11,404 nucleotides of DNA from Urinicoccus sp. Lineage in GTDB: Bacteria; Bacillota; Clostridia; Tissierellales; Peptoniphilaceae. Positions 6,481-11,404 of this stretch are shown here, in pieces; positions within the stretch are counted from its first letter, which is position 1, and each line of letters begins with the position of its first letter. Where the stretch lies: the NCBI GenBank assembly GCA_029983435.1, contig JASBZN010000027.1, positions 1 to 11,404 of the forward strand, in the 5' to 3' direction. Both the position numbers and the translations under genes were made by a program. The notes under the pieces are model-generated. The model searched no databases. It saw only the letters and a list, made by a program, of their open reading frames with translations, and was not told the origin of the DNA.

Positions 6481-7425
6481 ATGGATAAAAATCTTAGAAA
6501 CAGTGGAGACTATTTTGTATCTCTAGCACCACACATTCGTTCAGGTGATACAGTACAAAGAATTATGCTGGATGTTTTAATCGCGCTAGTACCAGCAGCG
6601 ATTGCATCTATTTATTTCTTTGGATTTTACAGTTTGGCTATTATGGCTGTAGCGGTTGTTTCCTGTGTGTTATCTGAATATGTTTTTCAAAAGCTAGCGA
6701 AAAAACCCATTCAAATCAATGATTTGTCGGCGGTAGTAACAGGTATATTGTTAGCCTTTAACGTTCCTGCGGGAGCTCCATTATGGATGGTAGCTTTTGG
6801 TGGTGTTTTTGCAATTATTATTGTGAAAGAATGTTTTGGTGGTATTGGCGGAAACTTTATGAACCCGGCTCTAGCTGCTCGGGTTATGTTAATGGCATCT
6901 TGGCCACAACTCATGACAACTTATATCCAACCAGATGGAACGACAGGTGCAACACCTCTTCAAATTCTTAAGGGAAGTGAAGGAACTCTTCCAACGGTAA
7001 TGGATATGTTTACAGGAAATATTGGTGGTGTTATCGGTGAAACTTGTGCCATTGCCTTGTTATTAGGTGGAATTTATTTAATTATTCGTAAGGTAATTGA
7101 TTGGAAAACTCCAGTTATTTATATTATTTCAACAGCAATTTTCTTGCTATTATTTGGAGTAAAAGCCGACGTATTGGTTTACGAAATTCTAGGTGGAGGT
7201 TTAATCCTTGGTGCTTTCTTTATGGCAACAGATTATTCATCAAGTCCTATGAATGCTAAAGGAAGACTTATCTTTGCCATCGGTGCAGGTTTAATTACTG
7301 CAGTTATTCGTGCAAAGGGTGGTTTACCTGAAGGTGTTTCCTATTCCATCCTACTTATGAATGTATGTACGCCTTTAATTGATCGATTAACCGTTGGCGA
7401 AGCTTACGGTCCTAAGAAAGCATAA
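6481..7425 (+). CDS. rnfD: Rnf complex subunit D, flavin-bearing membrane subunit
   Basis: Integral membrane subunit homologous to NqrB, carrying a covalent FMN and implicated in coupling electron flow to Na+ or H+ movement. The 314-aa product is largely hydrophobic, with roughly eight to ten membrane segments. It has the family's conserved NDLSAVVTGILLAFNVP and FGGIGGNFMNPALAAR regions. The flavinylation motif is DGTTGATPL, with Thr158 the expected site of phosphoester-linked FMN. The C-terminal part has ATDYSSSPMNAKGR, another RnfD/NqrB hallmark. AGGAGG lies 5-10 nt before the ATG, and rnfG begins 11 nt downstream. The ApbE flavin transferase needed for FMN attachment is not in this window, so it must be elsewhere in the genome. 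Confidence 0.97.
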   Translation: MDKNLRNSGDYFVSLAPHIRSGDTVQRIMLDVLIALVPAAIASIYFFGFYSLAIMAVAVVSCVLSEYVFQKLAKKPIQINDLSAVVTGILLAFNVPAGAPLWMVAFGGVFAIIIVKECFGGIGGNFMNPALAARVMLMASWPQLMTTYIQPDGTTGATPLQILKGSEGTLPTVMDMFTGNIGGVIGETCAIALLLGGIYLIIRKVIDWKTPVIYIISTAIFLLLFGVKADVLVYEILGGGLILGAFFMATDYSSSPMNAKGRLIFAIGAGLITAVIRAKGGLPEGVSYSILLMNVCTPLIDRLTVGEAYGPKKA

Positions 7426-7436
7426 GAGGTGAACTA

Positions 7437-8015
7437 ATGAAAGAAACTTTTCGTTTAGGAGCAATCCTGTTAATTATTGCGGCAATTTCTGGCCTAATAT
7501 TAGCAGTTGTAAACTCTTATACATCGGATGTTATTGCAAAACAAGAGTTAGAAGCGACGTTAGCATCCTATAAAGAAATTTTTGGAGATAAAGCCGATAA
7601 CTTTGAACCTTTGGATGAAGCAGAACTTACAAAATTACAAGAAAAATATCCAACGATTGCAGATGTCTTTTTTGCAAAAAAAGGTGAAGAAGTTGTAGGA
7701 TATGGAATCAACTATTTGGCTTATGGCTATGGTGGTGAGTTCAAAAATGCTGTAGGTATTTTTAATGACGAAACCATGGCTGGCTTCCGAAACATCGGCA
7801 ATAGTGAAACACCAGGATTTGGTAGTCGTATTACCGAACCTGAATACGCTGAAAGCTATGTTGGGAAATCTATTAAAGGTCCTGTAAAGGGAAATGTCTC
7901 ACCAGAAGCTGATGATGAAGTTATGATGATGTCAGGAGCAACGATTACTTCAAAAGGAGCTCTTGAAGGAATCAATAAAGTTATTGATTTCTACCATGAA
8001 GAATTAGCAAAGTAG
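7437..8015 (+). CDS. rnfG: Rnf complex subunit G, covalent FMN protein
   Basis: Single-span membrane-anchored subunit related to NqrC; its FMN-binding domain lies on the outer face and relays electrons within the complex. The 192-aa product starts with one hydrophobic segment (about residues 5-25). An FMN_bind domain follows, with the GYGGEFKNAVGIF and NSETPGFGSRI segments. The C-terminal motif SGATITS places the flavinylated Thr at residue 169. AGAGGTGA precedes the ATG. It sits between rnfD and rnfE, with its stop overlapping the rnfE Shine-Dalgarno site (TAGGAGG), which fits co-translation. Like RnfD it depends on an ApbE transferase encoded outside the window. Confidence 0.97.
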   Translation: MKETFRLGAILLIIAAISGLILAVVNSYTSDVIAKQELEATLASYKEIFGDKADNFEPLDEAELTKLQEKYPTIADVFFAKKGEEVVGYGINYLAYGYGGEFKNAVGIFNDETMAGFRNIGNSETPGFGSRITEPEYAESYVGKSIKGPVKGNVSPEADDEVMMMSGATITSKGALEGINKVIDFYHEELAK

Positions 8016-8024
8016 GAGGATTTC

Positions 8025-8624
8025 ATGAGCTTAAAAAAAGTTTTAACAGATGGGATGTTTAAGAACAACCCCATATTTATACAATTGATTGGCTTGTGTT
8101 CCGCACTTGCCGTCACGAATACTTTAATGAATGCATTAGCTATGGGAGCCGCAGTTACTTTTGTTTTAATCATGAGCAATACTGTAGTTAGTGCACTTCG
8201 AAAAGTGATTCCAAATAAGGTTCGGATCCCAGCTTTTATTGTAGTTATCGCTACTTTTGTAACCTTAGTTGAAATGGTATTACATGCCTATGCTCCACCT
8301 ATTTACGAAGCCCTTGGTATTTTCTTACCTTTAATTGTAGTTAACTGCTGTATCTTAGGGGAAGCAGAAGGATTTGCTTACCAAAATAAAGTTATCCCAT
8401 CTTTAATTGATGGCTTAGGAACTGGTCTCGGCTATACAATTGCTGTATTGGCAATGGGTTTTGTTCGGGAATTATTTGGAGCAGGCGAATTATTTGGAAT
8501 GCGCATTTTCCCAGAATCTTATCCTGGAATTGGATTTTTAGTTGCACCAGCAGGAGCCTTTGTTCTTCTTGGTTTCTTAATTCCAGCTTTTCGTAAAATA
8601 ATTGATAAGAAAAAAGAAGCCTAG
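8025..8624 (+). CDS. rnfE: Rnf complex subunit E, integral membrane
   Basis: Hydrophobic subunit homologous to NqrD; it pairs with RnfA in an inverted-topology arrangement that holds a [2Fe-2S] centre within the membrane. The 199-aa product shows about six membrane segments. GLCSALAVTN places a conserved Cys at residue 25, and PLIVVNCCILGEAE supplies Cys108/Cys109; by homology with NqrD, one Cys from each region would ligate the shared cluster. The NCCILGEAEGFA stretch and the later IDGLGTGLGYT and VRELFGAGELFG segments are typical of RnfE. AGGAGG at 8015-8020 lies 4 nt before the ATG. A gap of 9 nt separates it from rnfA. Confidence 0.96.
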   Translation: MSLKKVLTDGMFKNNPIFIQLIGLCSALAVTNTLMNALAMGAAVTFVLIMSNTVVSALRKVIPNKVRIPAFIVVIATFVTLVEMVLHAYAPPIYEALGIFLPLIVVNCCILGEAEGFAYQNKVIPSLIDGLGTGLGYTIAVLAMGFVRELFGAGELFGMRIFPESYPGIGFLVAPAGAFVLLGFLIPAFRKIIDKKKEA

Positions 8625-8633
8625 GAGGAAGAG

Positions 8634-9212
8634 ATGTTAAATTCAATATTTGTTATATTAATTGGAACAATTTTAGTTAATAACTATGTCTTCGCTCAAT
8701 TCTTAGGGATTTGTCCTTTCTTAGGTGTTTCTTCTAAAGTTGAAACTTCTGTGGGAATGAGTGTAGCAGTAACTTTCGTTGTTGTCTTTGCATCGGCAAT
8801 TACTTGGGTTCTTCAACGTTTTATCTTAGATGTTTTTAATCTAGGGTACTTACAAACCATTGTGTTTATTCTAGTCATTGCTTCTTTGGTTCAATTTGTA
8901 GAAATGGTTATTAAAAAAACCAGTCCTGCACTTTACACAGCCATGGGAGTTTACTTACCATTAATTACAACAAACTGTGTTGTATTAGGGGTTACTGTAT
9001 TAAATATCCAAAATGACTATGGATTTATTGAAACTTTATTTAGTGGTTTTGGTGCTTCAGTTGGATTTAGTTTAGCTCTAATCCTTATTGCAGCATTGCG
9101 GGAACGGTTAGAACTTGTTGATTTGCCAAAGGCACTAGAAGGAGTGCCAATTGCTTTGATTAGTGCGGGACTTATGGCCATGGCTTTTAGTGGTTTCGCA
9201 GGTTTAGTATAA
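8634..9212 (+). CDS. rnfA: Rnf complex subunit A, integral membrane
   Basis: Hydrophobic subunit homologous to NqrE and to RnfE, opposite in topology to RnfE. The 192-aa product has about six membrane segments. The first conserved region NNYVFAQFLGICPFLGVS holds Cys27, and PLITTNCVVLGVTVL holds Cys115, the expected RnfA ligands of the intramembrane [2Fe-2S] centre. The RERLELVDLPKALEGVPI stretch near the C-terminus is a strong family marker. AGGAGGAAGAG precedes the ATG. The internal similarity to RnfE (PLI..NC..LG in both) reflects the known ancient duplication. It lies 9 nt after rnfE and 12 nt before rnfB. Confidence 0.97.
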   Translation: MLNSIFVILIGTILVNNYVFAQFLGICPFLGVSSKVETSVGMSVAVTFVVVFASAITWVLQRFILDVFNLGYLQTIVFILVIASLVQFVEMVIKKTSPALYTAMGVYLPLITTNCVVLGVTVLNIQNDYGFIETLFSGFGASVGFSLALILIAALRERLELVDLPKALEGVPIALISAGLMAMAFSGFAGLV

Positions 9213-9224
9213 AGGGGGCAATCT

Positions 9225-10145
9225 ATGACACAAGGAATAATTCAAGCAATCATCGTCCTAGCAGTGATGGGAGGCGTGTTTGGTATTTTATTAAGTATTG
9301 CCTCACATGTCTTTTATGTAGAAATGGACGAACGAGTTGTTAATATATTAGATGCATTACCAGGAGCCAACTGTGGTGCTTGTGGATTCCCAGGTTGCGA
9401 AGGGTTAGCAAATGCTATCTCAGCAGGGGATGCGGCAGTGAATGCCTGCGCTATTGGTGGCCAAGAAGTGGCAGATAAAGTTGCAGACATCATGGGTGTC
9501 AACGCTGGCAACATGGAAAGAGAAGTTGCCGTTGTTCGTTGTCAAGGAGACTGTAGCAAGGCTAAGAATAAATACGATTACAATAGTTTAGTAGACTGTC
9601 GATTAATTAATGACTATGTCGGTGGTTCGAAGTCTTGTGGATCAGGATGTCTTGGTGGAGGAACCTGTGTAGCTGTTTGTGAATTTGATGCAATCCATAT
9701 TGTAGATGGAATTGCTAAAGTGGACAAAGAAAAATGCGTTGCTTGTAAAAAATGTATTGATATTTGTCCAAAAAATATTATTGGCCTAATGCCTTATAAA
9801 CAAAAGACAGAAGTAAAATGTTCTACAAATGATCCTGGAAAAGTTGTTCGAACGAATTGTTCTATTGGATGCATCGGATGTAAGTTATGTGAAAAGAACT
9901 GTCCAAAAGATGCCATTCATGTTGAAGATAATCTAGCAAAAATAGATTATGAAAAATGTATCAACTGTGGTATCTGTGCAGCAAAATGTCCAACAAATGC
10001 TATTTTTGTTGAGTATCCAGAACGAGTAGAAAAAATGAAAGAAGTTGCTAAAAAGAAAGCAGCAGCTGCTGCAGCTAAGAAAAAAGAAGAAATGGCAGCA
10101 GCACAAGCAAAGACATCTACAGCAACTTTAGAAAAAGAAAAATAA
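9225..10145 (+). CDS. rnfB: Rnf complex subunit B, ferredoxin-interacting iron-sulfur protein
   Basis: Entry point for electrons from reduced ferredoxin. The 306-aa product has one N-terminal membrane helix (about residues 5-27). An Fe-S domain follows with C50-x2-C53-x4-C58-x16-C75. Further Cys occur at 106, 110 and 125, then a non-standard set C138-x3-C142-x5-C148-x3-C152. Three ferredoxin-type motifs come next: C171/174/177/181, C216/219/222/226 (preceded by C212) and C245/248/251/255. This gives at least five likely [4Fe-4S] clusters, in line with multi-cluster RnfB of acetogens and other Clostridia. The last 40 residues are a charged Ala/Lys/Glu-rich tail without cysteines. Its ribosome site is GGGGGC at 9214-9219. 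It is the last gene of the operon, with a strong terminator 11 nt past the stop. Confidence 0.97.
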   Translation: MTQGIIQAIIVLAVMGGVFGILLSIASHVFYVEMDERVVNILDALPGANCGACGFPGCEGLANAISAGDAAVNACAIGGQEVADKVADIMGVNAGNMEREVAVVRCQGDCSKAKNKYDYNSLVDCRLINDYVGGSKSCGSGCLGGGTCVAVCEFDAIHIVDGIAKVDKEKCVACKKCIDICPKNIIGLMPYKQKTEVKCSTNDPGKVVRTNCSIGCIGCKLCEKNCPKDAIHVEDNLAKIDYEKCINCGICAAKCPTNAIFVEYPERVEKMKEVAKKKAAAAAAKKKEEMAAAQAKTSTATLEKEK

Positions 10146-10156
10146 AAAATACTTTT

Positions 10157-10195
10157 AAAATATCCGTTGGGAAATTTCCCAACGGATATTTTTTT
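10157..10195 (+). terminator. Intrinsic terminator of the rnf operon
   Basis: A perfect 36-nt palindrome spans 10157-10192, each arm 18 nt (AAAATATCCGTTGGGAAA and its complement). It can form a stem of about 16 bp with a tight AATT loop. T-rich sequence runs from 10189 to 10195. The A-run on the left arm gives a T-tract on the other strand too, so it could work in both directions. Confidence 0.93.
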
Positions 10196-10231
10196 CAAAA
10201 ATTTTTAGAATAAAAACACCTATAAATTAAT

Positions 10232-10321
10232 AAGAAAAAGATAGCGAATGCTTCTTGGAATTCGTCATCTTGTAAAAGAAAAGATTTGTGAATAGGGGAT
10301 AAAAGAAAAATTAAATAGATA
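10232..10321 (+). repeat. Diverged repeat unit, copy A
   Basis: It shares ordered blocks with 10453-10566: AAGAAAAAGAT, then AGCG(T)AA..GCT, TTGGAA, TGAAT, GGATAAAAGAA and ATAGATA. Within it, arms 10238-10249 and 10260-10271 form a 12-position hairpin with one A-C mismatch and one G-U pair around GCTTCTTGGA. It could be a decayed structured RNA or repeat element. The alignment was made by eye only. Confidence 0.35.
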
Positions 10322-10363
10322 AGAGAGGATTTTAAAAAGATGGATTGAAAAATAAAAATCCTT

Positions 10364-10399
10364 AAGAGAAGAGATGAGAAATGTCTTCTCTTTTATTTT
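10364..10399 (+). terminator. Hairpin with T-rich tail
   Basis: AAGAGAAGA (10364-10372) pairs perfectly with TCTTCTCTT (10384-10392) around an 11-nt loop. TTATTTT follows, giving the look of a weak intrinsic terminator. The stem is low in G/C and no gene ends just upstream, so it may back up the rnf terminator or end a small transcript. Confidence 0.4.
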
Positions 10400-10405
10400 G
10401 TAAAG

Positions 10406-10429
10406 AATTCAAGAAGACTTTTTAAATTT
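10406..10429 (+). repeat. Partial repeat, copy C
   Basis: AATTCAAGAAGAC followed by TTTTTAAATT closely matches AATTCCAGAAGAC...CTTTTTAAATT at 10506-10537 in copy B. The copy B version has a 9-nt insertion, AGTGAATCT or similar. It looks like a fragment of the same repeat. Confidence 0.3.
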
Positions 10430-10433
10430 TTAA

Positions 10434-10450
10434 AAATAGTATAACTATTT
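10434..10450. repeat. 17-bp palindrome
   Basis: AAATAGT, ATA, ACTATTT: perfect 7-bp arms around a 3-nt centre. The short spacing resembles a dimeric regulator's operator rather than a stable RNA hairpin. No promoter or regulator is evident beside it. Confidence 0.35.
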
Positions 10451-10452
10451 AT

Positions 10453-10566
10453 TAAGAAAAAGATAAAAATAAAAAGATAAAAGCGTAAGCTAGTTTTGGA
10501 AGGCTAATTCCAGAAGACTAGTGAATCTTTTTAAATTGGATAAAAGAAGAAATTAATAATAGATAC
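10453..10566 (+). repeat. Diverged repeat unit, copy B
   Basis: Partner of the unit at 10232-10321, longer because of an insertion of A-rich AGATAAAA repeats. It contains a strong hairpin: CTAGT plus TTTGGAA (10490-10501) pairs with TTCCAGA plus ACTAG (10508-10521), with a 2-nt AG bulge and a GGCTAA loop. The hairpin's sequence differs from that of copy A although both contain TTGGAA. Whether this is a conserved RNA fold or decay from a common source is unclear. Confidence 0.35.
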
Positions 10567-10586
10567 AACAAATGAACGATATTTAG

Positions 10587-10614
10587 TAGACTTAAAAAAT
10601 TTTTGTGCTAAAAT
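10587..10614 (+). promoter_or_regulatory. Possible extended -10 promoter in spacer
   Basis: TAAAAT at 10609-10614 is preceded by TGTGC, matching the TRTG extended -10 element of Gram-positive promoters. TAGACT (4 of 6 to consensus) lies 16 bp upstream at 10587-10592. Transcription would begin near 10621 and run through the 10640-10676 hairpin towards the small ORF at 10729. In such A/T-rich DNA chance matches are common. Confidence 0.35.
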
Positions 10615-10639
10615 ATAAAATGTAAAAAAAGAAGTCAAC

Positions 10640-10676
10640 TTTTCTTAGAAGATAAAGAAGAGATTTTCTAAGAAAA
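10640..10676 (+). repeat. Perfect 11-bp hairpin in spacer
   Basis: TTTTCTTAGAA (10640-10650) and TTCTAAGAAAA (10666-10676) are perfect inverted arms around a 15-nt purine-rich loop. There is no T-tract after it, so it is not a standard terminator. It would lie near the 5' end of a transcript from the candidate promoter at 10587-10614. Confidence 0.4.
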
Positions 10677-10728
10677 TAGAAAGAAGGAAATAAAGATAAA
10701 TAAGTGGAAACAACGAGGAGATGGATTA

Positions 10729-10906
10729 TTGGATTTTAAATATTTATTAGATGAGGTTTTAAATAGGAAGTGTGTAGAAACTCTTTTTTAATGATGGTAG
10801 GCACCCTTTAATAAATAAAAAATTTTTTCTTCCATTGAATGTAAAAATTTCCATTGTACTATATGCAAAAATAAAGAAGTTTAAGAGAAAAGATTTCCAA
10901 TCTTAA
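10729..10906 (+). pseudogene. Possible small ORF broken by a frameshift
   Basis: CGAGGAG at 10714-10720 is a good Shine-Dalgarno site 8 nt before TTG at 10729. This opens a 20-codon frame (reads as MDFKYLLDEVLNRKCVETLF) that stops at 10789-10791, right at a run of six T (10784-10789). Losing one T would continue into the neighbouring frame, open to TAA at 10904-10906, for a product of about 58 residues continuing NDGRHPLINKKFFLPLNV and ending in a Lys-rich stretch. I recognise no family. It may be a decayed gene, a short peptide or chance in A/T-rich DNA. Confidence 0.25.
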
Positions 10907-10908
10907 AA

Positions 10909-10952
10909 GGATAAAATGAGCATTTTGTGTGGTAAATTGTTAGATTTTATCC
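10909..10952 (+). repeat. Inverted repeat upstream of MMPL promoter
   Basis: GGATAAAAT (10909-10917) and ATTTTATCC (10944-10952) are perfect 9-bp arms separated by 26 nt. The right arm ends 13 nt before the candidate -35 box of the MMPL gene. It could be a pair of regulator half-sites or a weak hairpin. No T-tract follows immediately. Confidence 0.35.
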
Positions 10953-10965
10953 CATCTTCATGTGT

Positions 10966-10995
10966 TTGAGCATATAGTCTTTTTTCGTTTATAAA
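10966..10995 (+). promoter_or_regulatory. Candidate promoter of the MMPL gene
   Basis: TTGAGC (10966-10971) and TATAAA (10990-10995) have an 18-bp spacer. Transcription would start near 11002, leaving about a 74-nt leader that contains the terminator-like hairpin at 11020-11044. It is the best-placed match upstream of the gene, although this DNA gives many chance -10 matches. Confidence 0.5.
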
Positions 10996-11019
10996 TCTTC
11001 TTTTTAGATGGCTTCGCTT

Positions 11020-11047
11020 AAGTGGAAGGGAACTTCTGCTTTTTAAA
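11020..11047 (+). terminator. Terminator-like hairpin in MMPL leader
   Basis: AAGTGGAAG (11020-11028) pairs with CTTCTGCTT (11033-11041), with one U-G and one G-U pair, around a GGAA (GNRA-class) tetraloop. TTT and A/T-rich sequence follow, making a run of five T over 11040-11044. It lies between the candidate promoter and the start codon, so it may attenuate the gene or end upstream transcription. Confidence 0.45.
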
Positions 11048-11075
11048 ATTAAAAATAGTTAGGTAAGGTGAATGC

Positions 11076-11404
11076 ATGAAGAAATTTACAAAATTTATCT
11101 CTTACCATCCCAGACTGGTCCTTTTTATAATGACATTACTTCTTATCCCATCAGTTATAGGATATAAAATGACCGCTGTTAATTATGATATTTTGACGTA
11201 CTTACCTCAAAATTTAAAATCAACGGAAGGCCAAAATATCCTGGATAAAAATTTTAATAATGCTGCTACGGGGATGCTTATTTTAAAAGGAACAGATCAG
11301 GATGCAGAAAGGCTGAGAAATCAAATTTTAAAAATTGATGGAGTAGAAGATGTTATTTCCAAGTCTTCCATTGTAGGGAATACTGTACCCGATGAGTTTT
11401 TACC
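11076..11404 (+). CDS. RND/MMPL-family transporter (3' end missing)
   Basis: The N-terminal 109 codons of a large membrane transporter of the RND superfamily, MMPL type, expected to export lipids, amphiphiles or drugs. Residues about 13-31 form the first membrane helix (LVLFIMTLLLIPSVIGY). The family's extracytoplasmic start follows, NYDILTYLPQNLKSTEGQ, then the beginning of the first periplasmic-type loop domain. ATG 11076 follows AAGGTGA at 11065-11071. The ATG at 11072 is out of frame. Full members are usually 700 residues or more, so most of the gene lies beyond the window. The substrate is unknown. No TetR-type regulator gene, a frequent neighbour of such pumps, is present upstream; control may rest on the leader. 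Confidence 0.85.
   Translation, partial: MKKFTKFISYHPRLVLFIMTLLLIPSVIGYKMTAVNYDILTYLPQNLKSTEGQNILDKNFNNAATGMLILKGTDQDAERLRNQILKIDGVEDVISKSSIVGNTVPDEFL

Larger units (their letters stand above)
10196..11075. other. Long A/T-rich spacer between rnfB and the MMPL gene
   Basis: This stretch of about 880 bp has no intact gene I can support. It is much richer in A/T than the flanking genes, and the + strand is purine-heavy over 10201-10740, as in transcribed strands of this kind of genome. It carries hairpins at 10238-10271, 10364-10392, 10434-10450, 10490-10521, 10640-10676 and 10909-10952. It also holds diverged repeats, a possible promoter near 10587-10614, a possible broken small ORF (10729-10906) and the promoter and leader of the MMPL gene. 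Confidence 0.75.

Noticed and set aside
8392..8646. Minus-strand ORF antisense to rnfE/rnfA
   Set aside because: It lies opposite a well conserved membrane protein gene, has no ribosome site and shows no recognisable motif.
5137..10145. Na+-translocating NADH:quinone reductase (nqr) operon
   Set aside because: Gene order C-D-G-E-A-B, the RnfB multi-cluster ferredoxin protein and the absence of an NqrF flavoprotein identify Rnf, not Nqr.
9947..10198. Minus-strand ORF across the rnfB 3' end and terminator
   Set aside because: It runs through the perfect terminator palindrome and is antisense to conserved cysteine motifs and the Ala/Lys tail, which explains its Phe/Ala-rich composition. It is a shadow frame.
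10450..10490. A-rich AGATAAAA repeats as a CRISPR or microsatellite
   Set aside because: The units are short, imperfect and without regular spacers. They fit low-complexity A/T-rich DNA.
10721..10750. ATG at 10721 as a small gene start
   Set aside because: It directly abuts the GAGGAG site with no spacing and ends after nine codons.

Overview
The window looks like chromosomal DNA from a low-GC anaerobic member of the Bacillota, of the Clostridia/Tissierellia type. The grounds are A/T-rich codon choice, strong purine-rich Shine-Dalgarno sites, a complete Rnf complex operon in the clostridial order rnfCDGEAB, a PolA with a degenerate proofreading domain, and an MMPL-type transporter of the kind common in Clostridia. 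Genus is not resolvable from the sequence alone. All genes lie on the + strand.

Bases 1-4803 form a tightly packed block: the 3' portion of polA (5' end cut by the window), coaE overlapping it by 14 bp, and a family 5 substrate-binding lipoprotein gene overlapping coaE by 19 bp. Its stop codon shares its last base with the first base of a class II tRNA-Leu(GAG) gene. A near-consensus sigma-A promoter (TTGACG, 17 bp, TATAAT) sits inside the lipoprotein gene and probably serves the tRNA. A U-tailed hairpin ends this unit.

Bases 4804-5136 are a non-coding leader. It holds a pair of mutually exclusive hairpins, one terminator-like, then a second hairpin and a good extended -10 promoter for the next operon. 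Bases 5137-10145 are rnfC, D, G, E, A and B, with gaps of only 9-12 nt, each gap holding a Shine-Dalgarno site. Together they encode the membrane ferredoxin:NAD+ oxidoreductase. RnfB takes electrons from ferredoxin through its iron-sulfur centres. RnfA/E/D/G pass them through a membrane [2Fe-2S] centre and covalent FMNs. RnfC reduces NAD+, and the energy is stored as a Na+ or H+ gradient. A perfect 36-nt palindrome with a T-tract ends the operon.

Bases 10196-11075 form a long, very A/T-rich, purine-biased stretch with no convincing intact gene. It holds several hairpins, two or three diverged repeat units, a possible promoter and a possible small frameshifted ORF. A promoter and a terminator-like leader hairpin then precede the 5' end of an RND/MMPL-family transporter that runs off the window.

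The protein-coding genes belong to known families and I see no convincing undescribed multi-gene system. The best leads are regulatory: the tRNA promoter inside a coding gene, the attenuator-like leader before rnf, the leader hairpin of the MMPL gene, and the structured repeat-bearing spacer after rnfB.
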